A DNA stretch of 21,720 nt, from positions 1 to 21,720 of the forward strand of contig CAYRIY010000063.1 of assembly GCA_964424335.1 (NCBI GenBank), read 5' to 3'. A program made the position numbers and the translations under genes. Source of the DNA: CAYRIY01 sp964424335. GTDB lineage: Bacteria; Bacillota; Limnochordia; DTU080; RSA5. Below, piece by piece: positions 6,256-14,223 of the stretch (position 1 is the first letter of the stretch; every line of letters begins with the position of its first letter). Below the pieces are notes generated by a model that ran no database searches, had not been told where the DNA came from, and saw only the letters and a program-made list of their open reading frames with translations.

Positions 6256-6942
6256 TTGATCGGGCGTAAACGGCGCAATGCAAAACAATTTGCCGTACTG
6301 GGGCTCGGACGGTTTGGGAGCGGCGTGGTCAAGGCTCTCGCCGAGATGGGCTATGAGGTGTTGGGCGTCGACACGGACGAAGAGCGGGTTCAAGCCGTCG
6401 CCGACTATGTGACGCACGCTGTACAAGCCGACTCGACGGACGAAGCCGCCTTGCGGTCCCTTGGTCTACGCAATTTCGACGTCGCGGTGGTCGGCATCGG
6501 CGACCTCGAGCCGAGCGTCCTCACCACGGTGATCCTAAAAGACTTCGGAGTGCCATACGTCGTCGCCAAAGCGGTCTCCGAGCTCCACGGCAAGGTGCTC
6601 CAGCGCGTGGGAGCCGATCGGGTCGTCTTCCCAGAGCGCGACATGGGCATCAGAGTCGCTCACAACCTCGTTTCGTTGAATCTCGTCGAGTATCTCGAAC
6701 TCGCGCCTGGTGTGTCGATCATCGAGGCGGTCGCAAGAAGGTCATTTGTCGGCAAATCCTTAAAAGAGCTCGCTCTTCGAGCTCGATATGACATCAACAT
6801 CCTCGCGATCCGACGTGGCGAAACGATCAACTTGGGTCCGAGCGCGAATGATGTGATCGAAGAGGGCGACATATTAGTGGCGATGGGCCGAGACAAGGCC
6901 TTGGAAGTGTTGGAGTATGCCGACGGAGACGAAGAGGCGTAA
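6256..6942 (+). CDS. KtrA/TrkA-type potassium channel regulator (RCK)
   Basis: This cytoplasmic nucleotide-binding subunit gates a membrane potassium transporter. Counted from TTG 6256, the 228 residues have an N-terminal Rossmann RCK_N domain with GLGRFG (16-21) and the ribose-binding acid D39 (VLGVDTDEE), then an RCK_C/TrkA_C domain (about 145-220). The length matches Bacillus KtrA and KtrC (about 222), not two-repeat E. coli TrkA. TTG 6256 is preferred because GGGAGAGGGAG (6236-6246) precedes it and the protein then starts just before the Rossmann fold. ATG 6211 (15 residues longer, no ribosome site) and TTG 6247 are alternatives. No membrane partner (KtrB/KtrD) is in the window. The next gene follows after three bases. 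I see no convincing promoter between the rplT terminator and this gene. Confidence 0.9.
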   Translation: MIGRKRRNAKQFAVLGLGRFGSGVVKALAEMGYEVLGVDTDEERVQAVADYVTHAVQADSTDEAALRSLGLRNFDVAVVGIGDLEPSVLTTVILKDFGVPYVVAKAVSELHGKVLQRVGADRVVFPERDMGIRVAHNLVSLNLVEYLELAPGVSIIEAVARRSFVGKSLKELALRARYDINILAIRRGETINLGPSANDVIEEGDILVAMGRDKALEVLEYADGDEEA

Positions 6943-6945
6943 CCG

Positions 6946-7734
6946 GTGGAGCTCAATCAGCGACCGCTAAGTCTGCAAAACCCACGGCTAAAGCTCGCCG
7001 CTTCGCTAAAGCAGCGGAAGTATCGGGAACGTCACGGTCTCGTGCTCGTCGAAGGGGAGCGCGTCATTAGGCAGGCAGTTTTTTATGGAGCGCGCTTCAA
7101 GTACTTCTTGGTCCATTTCGGGAGCGCGGATCCAGGCGCCTTGGAGGCCGCCTACTCGACTGGAGCCGAGCTCCTGCCGGTCGACCTCGACGGACTGCGA
7201 AAAGTAAGCGACACGCCGGCGCCCCAAGGGCTGATCGGGGTCGCCGAGGCAGTGCCTAAGGACGCAGAGCTCCTTGATCGTGCGCAATGGATCATCGTGG
7301 CCGACCGCGTCAGGGACCCCGGAAACTTGGGGGCGTTGATTCGGATCGGCAAAGCGGCCGATGTCGAGGGCATCGTTTCGACAAAGGGCTCTGCTGACTT
7401 GGGACACCCAAGGACGATTCGGGCCTCGGCAGGAGGATATTTCGGGTTGCCGCACTTGGAGGGGCCTGAGCCGGACGTCCTTGCGCGGCGGCTTATCAAT
7501 TCCGGATGGAGAGTCGTCGTCGCTCATGCGGGCGCTGAAAGTGACGTATTCTCCTTTGATTGGTCGGGTAGGATTGCGCTTGTGATCGGCAATGAGGCGG
7601 AGGGGCCTCATCCGGCTTTTCACAACGTGGGCGATCGTGTCAAGATCCCGATGCCGGGGGGCATCGAGAGCTTGAACGCCGCGGTCGCCGCTGGAGTCAT
7701 CGTCTACCAAGCGATGCACGCAAGGAGGCCGTGA
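6946..7734 (+). CDS. SpoU/TrmH-family RNA 2'-O-methyltransferase
   Basis: This 262-residue SPOUT enzyme is expected to transfer methyl from S-adenosylmethionine to a ribose 2'-OH in rRNA or tRNA. An N-terminal substrate-binding domain (about 5-100, with GLVLVEGERVIRQA) precedes the knotted catalytic domain. All three SpoU motifs are seen: DPGNLGALIR with its asparagine and arginine, VIGNEAEGP, and IPMPGGIESLNAAVAAGVIV. GTG 6946 follows GAAGAGG at the end of the preceding gene, three bases after its stop, so the two are probably cotranscribed. Its position just upstream of pheS matches ysgA of Bacillus subtilis. The exact RNA target cannot be read from the sequence. Confidence 0.93.
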   Translation: MELNQRPLSLQNPRLKLAASLKQRKYRERHGLVLVEGERVIRQAVFYGARFKYFLVHFGSADPGALEAAYSTGAELLPVDLDGLRKVSDTPAPQGLIGVAEAVPKDAELLDRAQWIIVADRVRDPGNLGALIRIGKAADVEGIVSTKGSADLGHPRTIRASAGGYFGLPHLEGPEPDVLARRLINSGWRVVVAHAGAESDVFSFDWSGRIALVIGNEAEGPHPAFHNVGDRVKIPMPGGIESLNAAVAAGVIVYQAMHARRP

Positions 7735-7797
7735 ATTTGCAAGCCGGCGGCCGCTCTTTCGCAAGGCCCCCTCGGCTTGGACGCCTCCATCGGGAGG

Positions 7798-7826
7798 TTG
7801 TGGCGGGCCAAGCCTAATGGTATAAT
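7798..7826 (+). promoter_or_regulatory. Promoter of pheS-pheT
   Basis: TTGTGG (7798-7803) and TATAAT (7821-7826) are 17 bases apart, with a TGG extended -10. Transcription should begin near 7833. The 63 bases between the methyltransferase stop and this promoter hold small hairpins without a T-run, so no clear terminator and no small gene. Confidence 0.75.
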
Positions 7827-7832
7827 GAGCGC

Positions 7833-8194
7833 AAATTGACGGCTCTCTCGTACGCTGGCCAGGTGGGCCGGCGGAGCGATCGGAGCAGATATGGCGATGA
7901 CGAGGAGTAGTAGGCCGACAGACGTCGGGTAAAGGGAGAGGGCGTCGGCGACTGGGAGCGCCCTCCGATGACGACGGCCCAATTCACCTCACGAGCTGCA
8001 CGTTGAACGGCAGCTTTGGGCGGTGGCGACCGCCGCAAAGCGACGGCCAAGTAGGACGTGCCGGAACGAACCCGTTACTGTTCGATTGAGAGTGGGTTTC
8101 GCAAAGTGTGCGGTTGTTGCATTTTGCAAACCAACCAGGGTGGTACCGCGAGAGCGCGCCTTTCGTCCTTCTGGATCGGAAGGCGTTTTTGTTT
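7833..8194 (+). ncRNA. T-box leader of pheS (phenylalanine)
   Basis: The leader senses uncharged tRNA-Phe. It shows the stem I start GATGACGAGGAGTAG (7896-7910), a TTC phenylalanine codon at 7983-7985 where the specifier is expected (CAATTCACC), and the T-box GGGTGGTACCGCGAG (8138-8152) followed by a terminator. Together these fill almost all of the 478-base gap before pheS. The T-box and terminator are certain. The specifier is inferred from codon identity and position. Confidence 0.92.
8157..8194 (+). terminator. T-box terminator of pheS
   Basis: CGCCTTTCGTCC (8157-8168) pairs with GGATCGGAAGGCG (8173-8185), with a small internal mismatch, followed by TTTTTGTTTT. It competes with the T-box antiterminator. 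Confidence 0.88.
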
Positions 8195-8212
8195 TGGGAA
8201 AGGGAGCTGACC

Positions 8213-9244
8213 ATGGCGCAACAAACTTTGGAACAGGAGATCGAGGCGATACGCGCAGAGGCGCTCGAGGCCGTACGCCAAGCGGAGGATCCGCAGTCGC
8301 TCGAGTCGGTTCGGGTCGAGTACCTCGGAAAAAAGGGGCGACTGACGCGGCTCCTGCGGGGCATGGGCGAATTGCGAGACGACGAACGTCCCATCGTTGG
8401 AAAGAAAGTGAACCTTCTTCGCGATGAGTTGTCGGCGGCCTATGAGGAGCGCAAGGCGGCACTCGCCGACGCAGAGCTCGAAAAGAGACTAATGGCCGAA
8501 GCGATCGACGTGACGATTCCGGGGAAACGCCGGAAGTTCGGTCGCTTGCACCCGATCACACAGGTGACACGCGAGATCCAGGACATTTTTGTCGGCATGG
8601 GGTTTGAGGTCGTGCAAGGCCCCGAAATCGAGACCGACTACTACAACTTTGAAGCCTTGAACATCCCCAAGCACCATCCGGCCAGGGACACGCAAGACAC
8701 GTTTTACTTCTCCGAGGACCTGCTCCTTAGGACCCAGACGTCGCCGGTCCAAATACGGACGATGGAAAACAAGCGTCCACCCGTTAGGATCATCGCGCCC
8801 GGCAAAGTGTACCGATGCGACTCCGACGTGACGCATTCGCCGATGTTTCACCAGGTCGAGGGCTTGTTGATCGATCGCCACGTCACGTTCGGCGACTTGA
8901 AAGGGACGCTTGCGCTCTTGGTTCGCCGACTTTTCGGAGAGGATCGGGGCGTCCGCTTTCGCCCGCACTACTTTCCATTTACCGAGCCCAGCGCAGAGAT
9001 GGACATCACGTGTTTCCACTGCGAAGGAAAAGGGTGCAGGGTCTGCTCCGGCGAGGGCTGGATCGAGATCCTCGGGTGCGGCATGGTCCATCCAAACGTG
9101 CTCAAGATGGTCGATTACGATCCCGAAGAGGTGGGCGGATTTGCGTTCGGCATGGGCATCGACCGAGTCGCGCTCCTAAAGTACGGGATCGACGACATTC
9201 GCCTCCTTTTTGATAGCGACGTGCGGTTCTTGCAGCAGTTTTAG
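8213..9244 (+). CDS. pheS: Phenylalanine--tRNA ligase alpha subunit
   Basis: This is the catalytic subunit of the alpha2-beta2 enzyme that charges tRNA-Phe. The 343 residues match the usual length (344 in Bacillus subtilis). An N-terminal coiled coil (about 1-85) precedes the class II core. Motif 2 is in YRCDSDVTHSPMFHQVEG and motif 3 in FGMGIDRVALLKYGIDD. A four-cysteine patch, CFHCEGKGCRVC, sits where many bacterial PheS proteins have one. ATG 8213 follows AAGGGAGCTG. The frame stays open upstream into the T-box terminator, which cannot be coding. pheT follows after 56 bases with no promoter or terminator between, so the two are cotranscribed. Confidence 0.98.
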   Translation: MAQQTLEQEIEAIRAEALEAVRQAEDPQSLESVRVEYLGKKGRLTRLLRGMGELRDDERPIVGKKVNLLRDELSAAYEERKAALADAELEKRLMAEAIDVTIPGKRRKFGRLHPITQVTREIQDIFVGMGFEVVQGPEIETDYYNFEALNIPKHHPARDTQDTFYFSEDLLLRTQTSPVQIRTMENKRPPVRIIAPGKVYRCDSDVTHSPMFHQVEGLLIDRHVTFGDLKGTLALLVRRLFGEDRGVRFRPHYFPFTEPSAEMDITCFHCEGKGCRVCSGEGWIEILGCGMVHPNVLKMVDYDPEEVGGFAFGMGIDRVALLKYGIDDIRLLFDSDVRFLQQF

Positions 9245-9300
9245 ACCTTTTTCGCGGCCGTTTGTACGCCGCTTCCCTATAGAGAAAGCGAGTGTGTGTA

Positions 9301-11715
9301 ATGCTGGCTTCGATTGCTTGGTTGCGCGAGTATGTCGATATTCCATGGAGTCCGCAAAGTTTTGCCGACCGCATGACGATGAGCGGCAGCAAGGTAGAGA
9401 GTTTGAAGTCGCTTGGCATTGCGGCCGATCGAGTTAAAGTCGGGCGGATCGTCGAAAAAGAGCGCCATCCCCAAAGCGACTCGCTCTGGGTGTGCCAAGT
9501 CGACATCGGCGATCGCCGGGTCCAGTCGGTTTCGGGCGCCCCTAACACTGAAGTCGGGCTGTTGGTGCCCGTGGCGCTGCCTCGAGCGTCCCTGCCCGGG
9601 ATCGAGGGCGAGATTCGGGCAGGCGAAGTAAGGGGCGTGGCTTCGGAGGCCGTGCTTTGTTCCGAGGCGGAGCTCGGCATCTCGGACGATCACAGCGGCC
9701 TGATGGCGCTTGGAGGCGATCTATCGCCTGGCGACGACCTGGTGCGGGCCCTTAATCTTGACGACGTCGTCATTGAGTTTGAGATCACTCCGAATAGGCC
9801 CGACTGTTTGTCTATTGTCGGCCTTGCGCGGGAAGTCGCCGCGATCTCGGACGGGGAGCTTCGCATGCCAGAGCTTGCTGTTCCGGAAGCGGAACCGTCC
9901 GTCCAAGAGTTTGCAAACGTGCGCGTGGAGGCGCCGGAGCGGTGTCGTCGGTACATGGCGCGCGTGATCCGGGGCGTGCGGGTGGCGCCTTCGCCGACCT
10001 GGCTGCAGTCACGGCTGCGCTCTGCTGGAATGCGCCCCATCAACAACGTCGTGGACATCACCAACTACGTCATGCTCGAGCTCGGACAGCCCTTGCATGC
10101 GTTTGATCTCGCGAGGCTGACGGATTCAACCATCGTCGTGCGCATGGCGACCGAAGGTGAGACGCTCGTCACGATCGACGGCGAGGAGCGCACCCTGACA
10201 AAAGACGACCTCGTGATTGCGGACGCAGAGCGCCCCGTGGCCGTCGCCGGCGTCATGGGCGGCCTCGATTCGGAAGTGACTGAAGCTACGACGGACATTT
10301 TGCTCGAATCCGCCTCCTTCGAACCTACGGGCGTGCGTCGGTCCGCGCGCCGACTGGGGATGCGCACCGAGGCGTCGCACCGTTTTGAAAAAGATCTCGA
10401 TCCGCATCTTGCGGCGCTCGCGATCGAGCGGGCGGCAAAACTGCTTGCCGATTTGGCCGGCGGTACAGTGGCCGCGGGGAGGATCGATGTACACCAGGGG
10501 CTGCCTGAAGCGCGGGTCATTCACGTCCGGTCCTCAAGGGTGAATCGCATGCTTGGCTCAGAGCTCTCGCCGGCTGAGATGAAGCGCATCTTAAAAAGTC
10601 TCAAGTTTGAGGTGGAACTCGACAAGGACGCGGAGCAAATGTCCGTGACGGTTCCCACCTTCCGCCGGGATGTGGAGGGTGAGGCCGACATCGTTGAGGA
10701 GATTGCCCGGATCTACGGGTTTGATCGGATCGAGGCCACCCTGCCCACGGGCGCCAGCGTCCAAGGCTCGCTCACGTGGCCGCTTCCCCAAGTTGAGCGA
10801 TTGAAAGACGCGCTCGCCGCTCAAGGCTTCCTCGAATCGATCACGTACAGCTTTATCTCGAGCAAGGGTTACGACCGATTGCAGCTTGCCGACGATCATC
10901 CGTGGCGCCGGTCGATCGCGTTGCAAAACCCTTTGTCCGAGGAACAGAGCGTCATGCGTACGACACTGCTTCCCGGTCTGCTCTCCGCGGCGGGCTTAAA
11001 TACGCGCAGACGTCAGGAGAATCTGCGGCTTTTTGAAGTGGGGAAAGTGTACGTAGCAGATCGGCTGCCCCTTACGTCCCTGCCTGACGAGCGCTGGACG
11101 CTTGGCATCGTCCTATATGGCGCCGCTTTGTCGCAAAGCTGGGGGGAGCCTCCCCGAGACGCCGACTTCTTTGACTTAAAGGGCGTGCTTGAAAACCTGC
11201 TCGATGAATTGGGCGCGGACGTCGACTGGGAGAAGGCGGAGGTACCCTATTTGCATCCCGGGCGGACGGCGGCGATTGTTGCGCAAGGGGAACGGATCGG
11301 CTACATCGGAGAGCTTCATCCGACCGTTGCGAAAAACTACGAGCTGAAAAAGCGGACCTACGCCTGCGAAATCGATCTCGAGCCGCTCTTTGCAAGACAG
11401 GCGCCCACGGTACAATATAAGAGCCTGCCCAAATATCCCTCCGTCGATCGGGACCTCGCCTTACTGGCGCCGAAAGAGGTTCCGGCCGCACAGGTGGTTG
11501 CGCTCATCGAGCAAAACGGCGGGGAGCATCTGCGCACCGTTTCGCTTTTTGACGTCTACGAAGGAGAACAGATTCCGGAAGGGATGCGCAGCCTCGCGTA
11601 CACGATGACGTTTCAGGCCGAGGACCGCACGCTGACGGACGAAGAGATCGCCAAGGTTCAAGAGCGCCTTGCGGAGAAGTTAAAGAAGGAATTGGGCGTC
11701 GAGGTCAGGGGTTGA
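9301..11715 (+). CDS. pheT: Phenylalanine--tRNA ligase beta subunit
   Basis: This is the tRNA-binding and editing partner of PheS. Counted from ATG 9301 the protein has 804 residues, the same as Bacillus subtilis PheT. Domains in order: an N-terminal part starting MLASIAWLREYVDIPW; the EMAP-II-like tRNA-binding domain (about 40-150, VGRIVEKERHPQSDSLWVCQ); B3/B4 editing (about 210-390); B5 (about 405-480); the inactive synthetase-like core; and the C-terminal ferredoxin-fold anticodon domain (about 705-804, KYPSVDRDLALL). GTG 9292 is in frame and would add three residues, but ATG 9301 matches the family start and has AGAGAAAGCGAG upstream. The downstream gene zapA starts 25 bases after the stop. 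Confidence 0.97.
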   Translation: MLASIAWLREYVDIPWSPQSFADRMTMSGSKVESLKSLGIAADRVKVGRIVEKERHPQSDSLWVCQVDIGDRRVQSVSGAPNTEVGLLVPVALPRASLPGIEGEIRAGEVRGVASEAVLCSEAELGISDDHSGLMALGGDLSPGDDLVRALNLDDVVIEFEITPNRPDCLSIVGLAREVAAISDGELRMPELAVPEAEPSVQEFANVRVEAPERCRRYMARVIRGVRVAPSPTWLQSRLRSAGMRPINNVVDITNYVMLELGQPLHAFDLARLTDSTIVVRMATEGETLVTIDGEERTLTKDDLVIADAERPVAVAGVMGGLDSEVTEATTDILLESASFEPTGVRRSARRLGMRTEASHRFEKDLDPHLAALAIERAAKLLADLAGGTVAAGRIDVHQGLPEARVIHVRSSRVNRMLGSELSPAEMKRILKSLKFEVELDKDAEQMSVTVPTFRRDVEGEADIVEEIARIYGFDRIEATLPTGASVQGSLTWPLPQVERLKDALAAQGFLESITYSFISSKGYDRLQLADDHPWRRSIALQNPLSEEQSVMRTTLLPGLLSAAGLNTRRRQENLRLFEVGKVYVADRLPLTSLPDERWTLGIVLYGAALSQSWGEPPRDADFFDLKGVLENLLDELGADVDWEKAEVPYLHPGRTAAIVAQGERIGYIGELHPTVAKNYELKKRTYACEIDLEPLFARQAPTVQYKSLPKYPSVDRDLALLAPKEVPAAQVVALIEQNGGEHLRTVSLFDVYEGEQIPEGMRSLAYTMTFQAEDRTLTDEEIAKVQERLAEKLKKELGVEVRG

Positions 11716-11740
11716 CCCTAGATGTCGAGGAGGGCAGAAA

Positions 11741-12010
11741 TTGCCGGATCAACCGGAGGCTCAAAGTCCACGGAGCGTTCCAGTGAAAATCGACAATGAG
11801 AACTTCTCGATCCGAGGCAATGCAACGGAGGAGTACATTCGCAAACTCTCGCGCATCGTAGACCAAAAGGTGCTTGAAGTGCGTCGCAATCAGCCCAACT
11901 TGCCGCGGCACCGGGTGGCGATCCTAGCGGCGCTCAACATCGCCGACGAGCTTGAGCGAGTGAAGCGGGAGAATGCCGAGCTACTGGAAGTGCTGGAGGA
12001 GGCTCGATGA
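11741..12010 (+). CDS. zapA: Cell division protein ZapA
   Basis: ZapA bundles FtsZ filaments at the division ring. The 89-residue product has the family's small N-terminal strand domain (VPVKIDNENFSIRGNATEEYIRKL, part) and a C-terminal coiled coil (RHRVAILAALNIADELERVKRENAELLEVLEE, in part). The length is close to Bacillus ZapA (85). The start is TTG 11741, six bases after GAGGAGGG (11727-11734); a later in-frame GTG in VPVKID lacks such a site. Its stop overlaps the cvpA start in ATGA. In Bacillus subtilis rnhC lies between pheT and zapA, but it is absent here. Confidence 0.92.
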   Translation: MPDQPEAQSPRSVPVKIDNENFSIRGNATEEYIRKLSRIVDQKVLEVRRNQPNLPRHRVAILAALNIADELERVKRENAELLEVLEEAR

Positions 12011-12486
12011 ACTTCATCGACCTCCTCGTTTTTCTCTGGGCTCTTACGATCGGTGTGCGAGGGTACCGGAGGGGGATGGTTCAGGAGGGCATCGAGGCGG
12101 TATCGGCGCTGGGCGGGCTCGCTGTTGCCTACTACGTGCGCAGCGATTGGGGGAGAGCCCTTGCGATCAGCGTCGGGATTTCGGAGTCGATCGCGCGCGG
12201 CCTTGTCTTTATCCTGACCGCATTCGTGATCGCATCGGTAGGGTTCGGGCTCGCCGGCTGGCTCTCTGATCGGGTGCCCCGGGACGGGCCATGGGCGGCG
12301 GCGGATGGAATTGGCGGGCTCATACTCGGCGTCGCCAAGGGCGTGGTCTACTCCGGCCTCGCCCTCGTCTTGCTTTCGCAAATACCGCTTGGAATCGTGA
12401 GCGAATGGACGTACGGCTCGGCCGTATGCCGCTTTATGTTTGCACTGTTGCCCGATCTGGTTCAAAGCTTTGACGGGTGGATTTAG
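12007..12486 (+). CDS. cvpA: CvpA family membrane protein
   Basis: This 159-residue protein has about four hydrophobic segments (roughly 3-18, 27-45, 62-86 and 100-125) and the family pattern near the N-terminus, with a first helix followed by RGYRRGMVQEG. CvpA was named for colicin V production in E. coli; its molecular function is still unclear and may concern membrane or envelope stress. The start ATG overlaps the zapA stop by four bases, and polX begins on the base after its stop, so the three genes are translationally linked. The same order, zapA-yshB-polX-mutS2, is found in Bacillus subtilis. Confidence 0.9.
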   Translation: MNFIDLLVFLWALTIGVRGYRRGMVQEGIEAVSALGGLAVAYYVRSDWGRALAISVGISESIARGLVFILTAFVIASVGFGLAGWLSDRVPRDGPWAAADGIGGLILGVAKGVVYSGLALVLLSQIPLGIVSEWTYGSAVCRFMFALLPDLVQSFDGWI

Positions 12487-14217
12487 ATGGACGCTGGTTT
12501 GAGGCAAAATATCGAGTTGGCGGGTATATTCGAAGAGATCGCGGACTTGCTTGAAATAAAGGGCGAGAACCCCTTTAAGATTCGAGCGTACCGTCGAGGC
12601 GCCCAGGCCATCGCACTCCTTCCGATCCCGGTATCTGAGGCGGTCGAAAGCCGGGCCATTGATGCGGTAGATGGCATCGGGAAGGCGCTTTCGGCCAAGA
12701 TCGAGGAGTGGCTTGCTACCGGCGAAGTCCGCTATCACCGGGAATTGGTGCGGGAGATCCCTCCGACGCTCATCCCCGTGATGCGCCTAGCCGGCATCGG
12801 ACCGAAGATGGCAAAAAGGCTTCACGACGAGATCGGTGTCGCAAGTCTGGAGGATCTGGCACGGGCCGTCGCCGACAAGAGCCTCAGTCGAGTCAAGGGC
12901 GTGGGTCCTAGGGCGCAAGCGACGATCGAGCGGGCACTGGCCACGCTTACGGATGCGGCGGGACGGCTTCCACTCGGCGAGGCGCTCGCGATCGGCGGCC
13001 AAGTGCTTGAATACCTCCAAAAGTCTATCCACGTCACGTACGCCGCGCTTGCCGGGAGCATTAGGCGCCGGTGCGACACCGTGGGTGACATCGATATTGT
13101 CGCTGCATCCGACGATCCGGGGCAAGTGATGGACTATTTCACATCGATGCCGCAAATCCAAGAGGTGCTGGTGAAAGGCGACACCAAGACTTCTGTAGCG
13201 CTCAGACACGGCACTCAAGTCGACCTGCGGGTGGTCTCGGGTCCACATTTTGTGAGCGCGCTACACCATTTTACCGGATCCAAAGAGCATCACGTGGCCT
13301 TGCGAGCGCTGGCGAAAAAGCGGGGGTACAGCATCAGCGAGTACGGGTTTACCCAGATCGAGACGGGCAGATCGATTCTGCCAAAATCGGAGGAAGAGCT
13401 TTACCGCCTTCTCGGCCTCGATTTCGTTCCTCCTGAGCTTCGGGAGGGCCAGGGTGAAATCGAGCAGGCGCTTTCGGGGGCGTTGCCCCGATTGATCGAG
13501 CCGGACGATATTCGCGGTGATCTCCACGTCCACTCGCACTGGAGCGATGGTCGGTCGACCTTGATCGACATGGTGCGCGAGGCCAAGGCGCTTGGGCGAG
13601 AATACATTGCGATTTGTGATCACTCCAAGGCATTGCGCATCGCAAATGGGCTCACCGCAGACGATCTCAAGCGACAGGCAGACGAGATTTGGGAGGTCGA
13701 GCGCCAGGTCGGGGGAATTCGAGTGCTGCGGGGCGTCGAGGTCGACATCCTCGCGGACGGCTCTTTGGATCTGGACGACGAGACGCTCGAAAGCTTGGAC
13801 ATCGTCGTGGCGTCCATTCACTCCGGAATGCGTCAAGATGCCGAGACGCTCACGAATCGCCTCGTGCGAGCGATCGAAAACCCCCATGTCGACATCATCG
13901 GCCATCCGACAGGCCGAATCTTGGGCCGTCGTGATCCGTACGACGTCGACATCGACCGGGTGATCGCGGCCGCCTTGGAGCATGGGACCGCTTTGGAGAT
14001 CAACGCATCCCCGGCGAGGCTCGATCTCAAGGACACGCTTGCCGCTCGGGCGTATGATGCAGGCGTGAACCTTGCGATCAATACGGATGCACACGATTGC
14101 AGCGAGCTTGGCGACATGTGGTTTGGGGTCTCGGTCGCCCGTCGGGCCCGAATTCCCAAAGAGGCTGTCGTCAACGCGTGGACCATTGAAAAACTGTTTG
14201 CTTGGCTGGGGCGATAG
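12487..14217 (+). CDS. polX: DNA polymerase/3'-5' exonuclease PolX
   Basis: This family X repair polymerase fills short gaps, and its PHP domain adds metal-dependent exonuclease and AP-endonuclease activity. The 576 residues match the family (570 in Bacillus subtilis). An N-terminal 8-kDa-like region with helix-hairpin-helix motifs (DGIGKALSAKIEEW; AGIGPKMAKRL near 103-112; GVGPRAQATI) precedes the palm, which has GS at 190-191 and the metal aspartates D201 and D203 (GDIDIV), plus QVDLR. The PHP domain spans about 340-576, with DLHVH (345-349), DHSKAL, GVEVD, IHSGM, HPTGR and NTDAH (532-536). All the expected metal-binding motifs are present, so both activities are likely intact. ATG 12487 follows the cvpA stop directly; mutS2 starts six bases after the polX stop. 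Confidence 0.97.
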   Translation: MDAGLRQNIELAGIFEEIADLLEIKGENPFKIRAYRRGAQAIALLPIPVSEAVESRAIDAVDGIGKALSAKIEEWLATGEVRYHRELVREIPPTLIPVMRLAGIGPKMAKRLHDEIGVASLEDLARAVADKSLSRVKGVGPRAQATIERALATLTDAAGRLPLGEALAIGGQVLEYLQKSIHVTYAALAGSIRRRCDTVGDIDIVAASDDPGQVMDYFTSMPQIQEVLVKGDTKTSVALRHGTQVDLRVVSGPHFVSALHHFTGSKEHHVALRALAKKRGYSISEYGFTQIETGRSILPKSEEELYRLLGLDFVPPELREGQGEIEQALSGALPRLIEPDDIRGDLHVHSHWSDGRSTLIDMVREAKALGREYIAICDHSKALRIANGLTADDLKRQADEIWEVERQVGGIRVLRGVEVDILADGSLDLDDETLESLDIVVASIHSGMRQDAETLTNRLVRAIENPHVDIIGHPTGRILGRRDPYDVDIDRVIAAALEHGTALEINASPARLDLKDTLAARAYDAGVNLAINTDAHDCSELGDMWFGVSVARRARIPKEAVVNAWTIEKLFAWLGR

Positions 14218-14223
14218 ACGATC

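Noticed and set aside
8108..8212. Upstream extension of the pheS frame
   Set aside because: It covers the T-box sequence and terminator. The family start and a good ribosome site are at ATG 8213.
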